From NCBI GenBank assembly GCA_022822065.1, contig JAJECI010000007.1, positions 215,256-279,255 of the forward strand: DNA of 64,000 nucleotides, written 5' to 3'. This document shows, one piece after another, positions 62,684-64,000 of the stretch. The notes beneath the pieces are model-generated. The model had not been told where the DNA came from and made no database searches. It saw only the letters and a list, made by a program, of their open reading frames with translations. The stretch is from Candidatus Dadabacteria bacterium. GTDB lineage: Bacteria; Desulfobacterota_D; UBA1144; Nemesobacterales; Nemesobacteraceae. Numbering within the stretch: the stretch's first letter is position 1; each line of letters opens with the position of its first letter. The position numbers and the translations under genes were made by a program.

Positions 62684-64000
62684 CTAGATGCGTTTCCTCA
62701 AGAAAACAACCGGGAATAAAACGGATGCTATCAGGAACAGGTTAAGCAAGGCACTTCGAGGCGCGTTATCGACCGAAGCAACGGCACACCCGTCATCATC
62801 GCCTTCTTCCTCAAGATAGATTCCGGAACCGAAGACAAAGTAAGCTGGCGGGAAGCCAGGAGCACCCCCGGCTACGTCCACTACCTCAAGGTAGCTTTCC
62901 TTGATTGAAGTGCCGGGAACCACGCCCTTTGCGATATAGTCCTCGACGTTATCCTCTTCGGTTCTCGGGTCATCCCAATGATATATGACGGTTCCGTTGC
63001 TTCCATGGGTTAGATCATCTTCCACGTTTCCGGTCCCGTCTGTCAGTGCCTTCTGGAAAGCGGCCAAGATATTGGGCTCATCTCCAATCGGATTCGGGTC
63101 CGTCAGTGAAACACTCAGACCGTGAAGGTCGAAATCAAGCCCGTTCAGAAACGAGACGCCGCGCACCGGATCCATGACGAAGGCGTATATGGAACCGTAA
63201 TAGAACTGCTCTTCCCTGAAACAGATTGTTTTTTCACGAATCCTTGCGTTCATTTCCGCTCCAAGTCTTTGAAGATCCCCCAGAATAGTAGGATCTTCCG
63301 TGGTTATCTCCGCGAGCAAGCTTCCCTGTATCGTAGAAAATACGCCAATAACGCCTTGTACGTACTGTCTGAGGAGATCTCTCTTCGTATCGAGGTCTGT
63401 CTCATCCTCGACCTGCTTGGCTGTAACCGCAAGCGTGAAAGCGGAACAGTCGGGAGACGTAAGGACATCTTCCGCGTGGTGAAAGCCTGCTGTGGTCGTT
63501 ATCACTCCTGAGAGTGAGATTTGCCTGATTCCGCAAGCTATTCTACTCTGACCTTCATATTGATAAGCTGCGCATCTTGGTTCGGCGTTCTCGTCCGAGG
63601 AAAGGATGTCAGCGCTGGTTAAAGTTCTTACTGGGTCCTCCTCAAGATCATATCTGCTACTGAACAGATCTTGATAACGGCCATGGTTTCTCACGGCCCC
63701 CCTTCGGGTTATTCCTGCGACGTAAGTATCACCGTGATTAAAGGTTCCCAGTTCTCTTGATTTTTTTTCGAATATTACCATTTCTCTTGCGGTCTCTATC
63801 AGGCCAAGGCTTTCATCTGCCTGAATCAGATGCAGGTGTGTGGCAGTATGAAGAAGAAACTTTCTCGTCATTTCTTCCTTGTCTGCGGCTGATGCATTCT
63901 CCACATCTTCCGCGCTCACATCTATATCCGGACTGTGAGTATAGGTCTTTTGTCCGTCAGACCTTTCATAGTCATGAGCGGACGCTTCGATGCTGAACGA
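62684..64000 (-). CDS. Tandem Cache-like protein with GCAVA C-terminal anchor (copy C), 5' end cut by the window
   Basis: The frame stays open from the stop at 62684 through the right edge (64000), so the N-terminus and signal peptide are not seen; an internal GTG at 63919 is not the real start. Domain 1 has FNHGDTYVAGI, several Cys and TTTAGFHHAEDV. A helical linker leads to domain 2 with FYYGSIYAFVMDP, TVIYHWDDP, VVPGTSIKESYLE and FVFGSGIYLEE. The end is an acidic spacer, GCAVA, LLNLFLIASVLFPVVF and a basic RKRI. The order of domains matches copy B at 28.0-29.4 kb, and domain 2 plus the tail match copy A. Function is unrecognised; an exported, envelope-held ligand-binding role is inferred. 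Confidence 0.7.
   Translation of the reverse strand, partial: SFSIEASAHDYERSDGQKTYTHSPDIDVSAEDVENASAADKEEMTRKFLLHTATHLHLIQADESLGLIETAREMVIFEKKSRELGTFNHGDTYVAGITRRGAVRNHGRYQDLFSSRYDLEEDPVRTLTSADILSSDENAEPRCAAYQYEGQSRIACGIRQISLSGVITTTAGFHHAEDVLTSPDCSAFTLAVTAKQVEDETDLDTKRDLLRQYVQGVIGVFSTIQGSLLAEITTEDPTILGDLQRLGAEMNARIREKTICFREEQFYYGSIYAFVMDPVRGVSFLNGLDFDLHGLSVSLTDPNPIGDEPNILAAFQKALTDGTGNVEDDLTHGSNGTVIYHWDDPRTEEDNVEDYIAKGVVPGTSIKESYLEVVDVAGGAPGFPPAYFVFGSGIYLEEEGDDDGCAVASVDNAPRSALLNLFLIASVLFPVVFLRKRI

Overview
The window reads as one contiguous piece of a Gram-negative chromosome with moderate GC. It has an outer-membrane porin, a TonB-dependent receptor, lipoproteins and Mla-type lipid-transport genes, with densely packed housekeeping genes and no transposase, prophage, CRISPR array, rRNA or tRNA that I can see. 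The mix resembles deltaproteobacterial lineages or the candidate phylum Dadabacteria: a split F1 ATP synthase operon with b and b' subunits, a B12-dependent ribonucleotide reductase, OadGAB, LLM flavin oxidoreductases, an inositol-phosphate synthase and an IspDF fusion. That placement is an inference from gene content only.

Layout. 0-3.1 kb: porin, methyltransferase and a secreted Cache-like protein. 3.2-7.1 kb (minus): DUF924, MscS channel, argH, thiE. 7.1-9.9 kb: class II ribonucleotide reductase nrdJ behind a promoter with an NrdR-box-like site. 10-17.2 kb (minus): cation/proton antiporter and F1 ATP synthase genes (b', b, delta, alpha, gamma, beta, epsilon). 17.4-25.5 kb: pyruvate kinase, converging on a minus-strand operon of metallo-hydrolase, purB, thiol-disulfide protein, RDD protein, gshA and SLC13 carrier. 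25.6-29.4 kb: PIN/TRAM protein, ispDF and a second Cache-like protein. 29.5-36 kb: MlaF-like ATPase, superoxide dismutase, sigma factor, inositol-phosphate synthase, rpsI-rplM, and MlaE-like permease with a lipoprotein. 36-41 kb: glutaredoxin, cobalamin riboswitch with btuB, two LLM oxidoreductases. 41-50 kb: STAS protein, an amber-interrupted membrane gene, three solute-binding lipoproteins and a three-gene acyl-CoA carboxylase. 50-57.6 kb: coaE, gltX, BtuF-like protein, a tandem duplication with small DPFQ genes, fabH, AEC carrier, rpmG-rpmB, MerC-like protein and Fur. 57.7-64 kb: SDR, oadGAB, rpmH-rnpA and a third Cache-like protein running off the right edge.

Three themes connect the genes. 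Cobalamin: riboswitch-controlled BtuB, a BtuF-like binder and B12-dependent NrdJ. Sodium and proton energetics: antiporter, F1-ATPase, OadGAB and an SLC13 carrier. Envelope: porin, Mla components, lipoproteins and the Cache-like proteins.

The most novel signal is a family of three dispersed secreted Cache-like proteins that share a short C-terminal tail: a GCA(I/V)A motif, a hydrophobic segment containing NLxL, and a basic end. This looks like an undescribed cysteine-type C-terminal sorting signal in the style of MYXO-CTERM, JDVT-CTERM and GlyGly-CTERM. Other points of interest are a 258-bp tandem duplication joining the btuF 3' end to a small DPFQ-repeat membrane-peptide gene, apparently leaderless genes, and an amber-interrupted membrane-protein gene.
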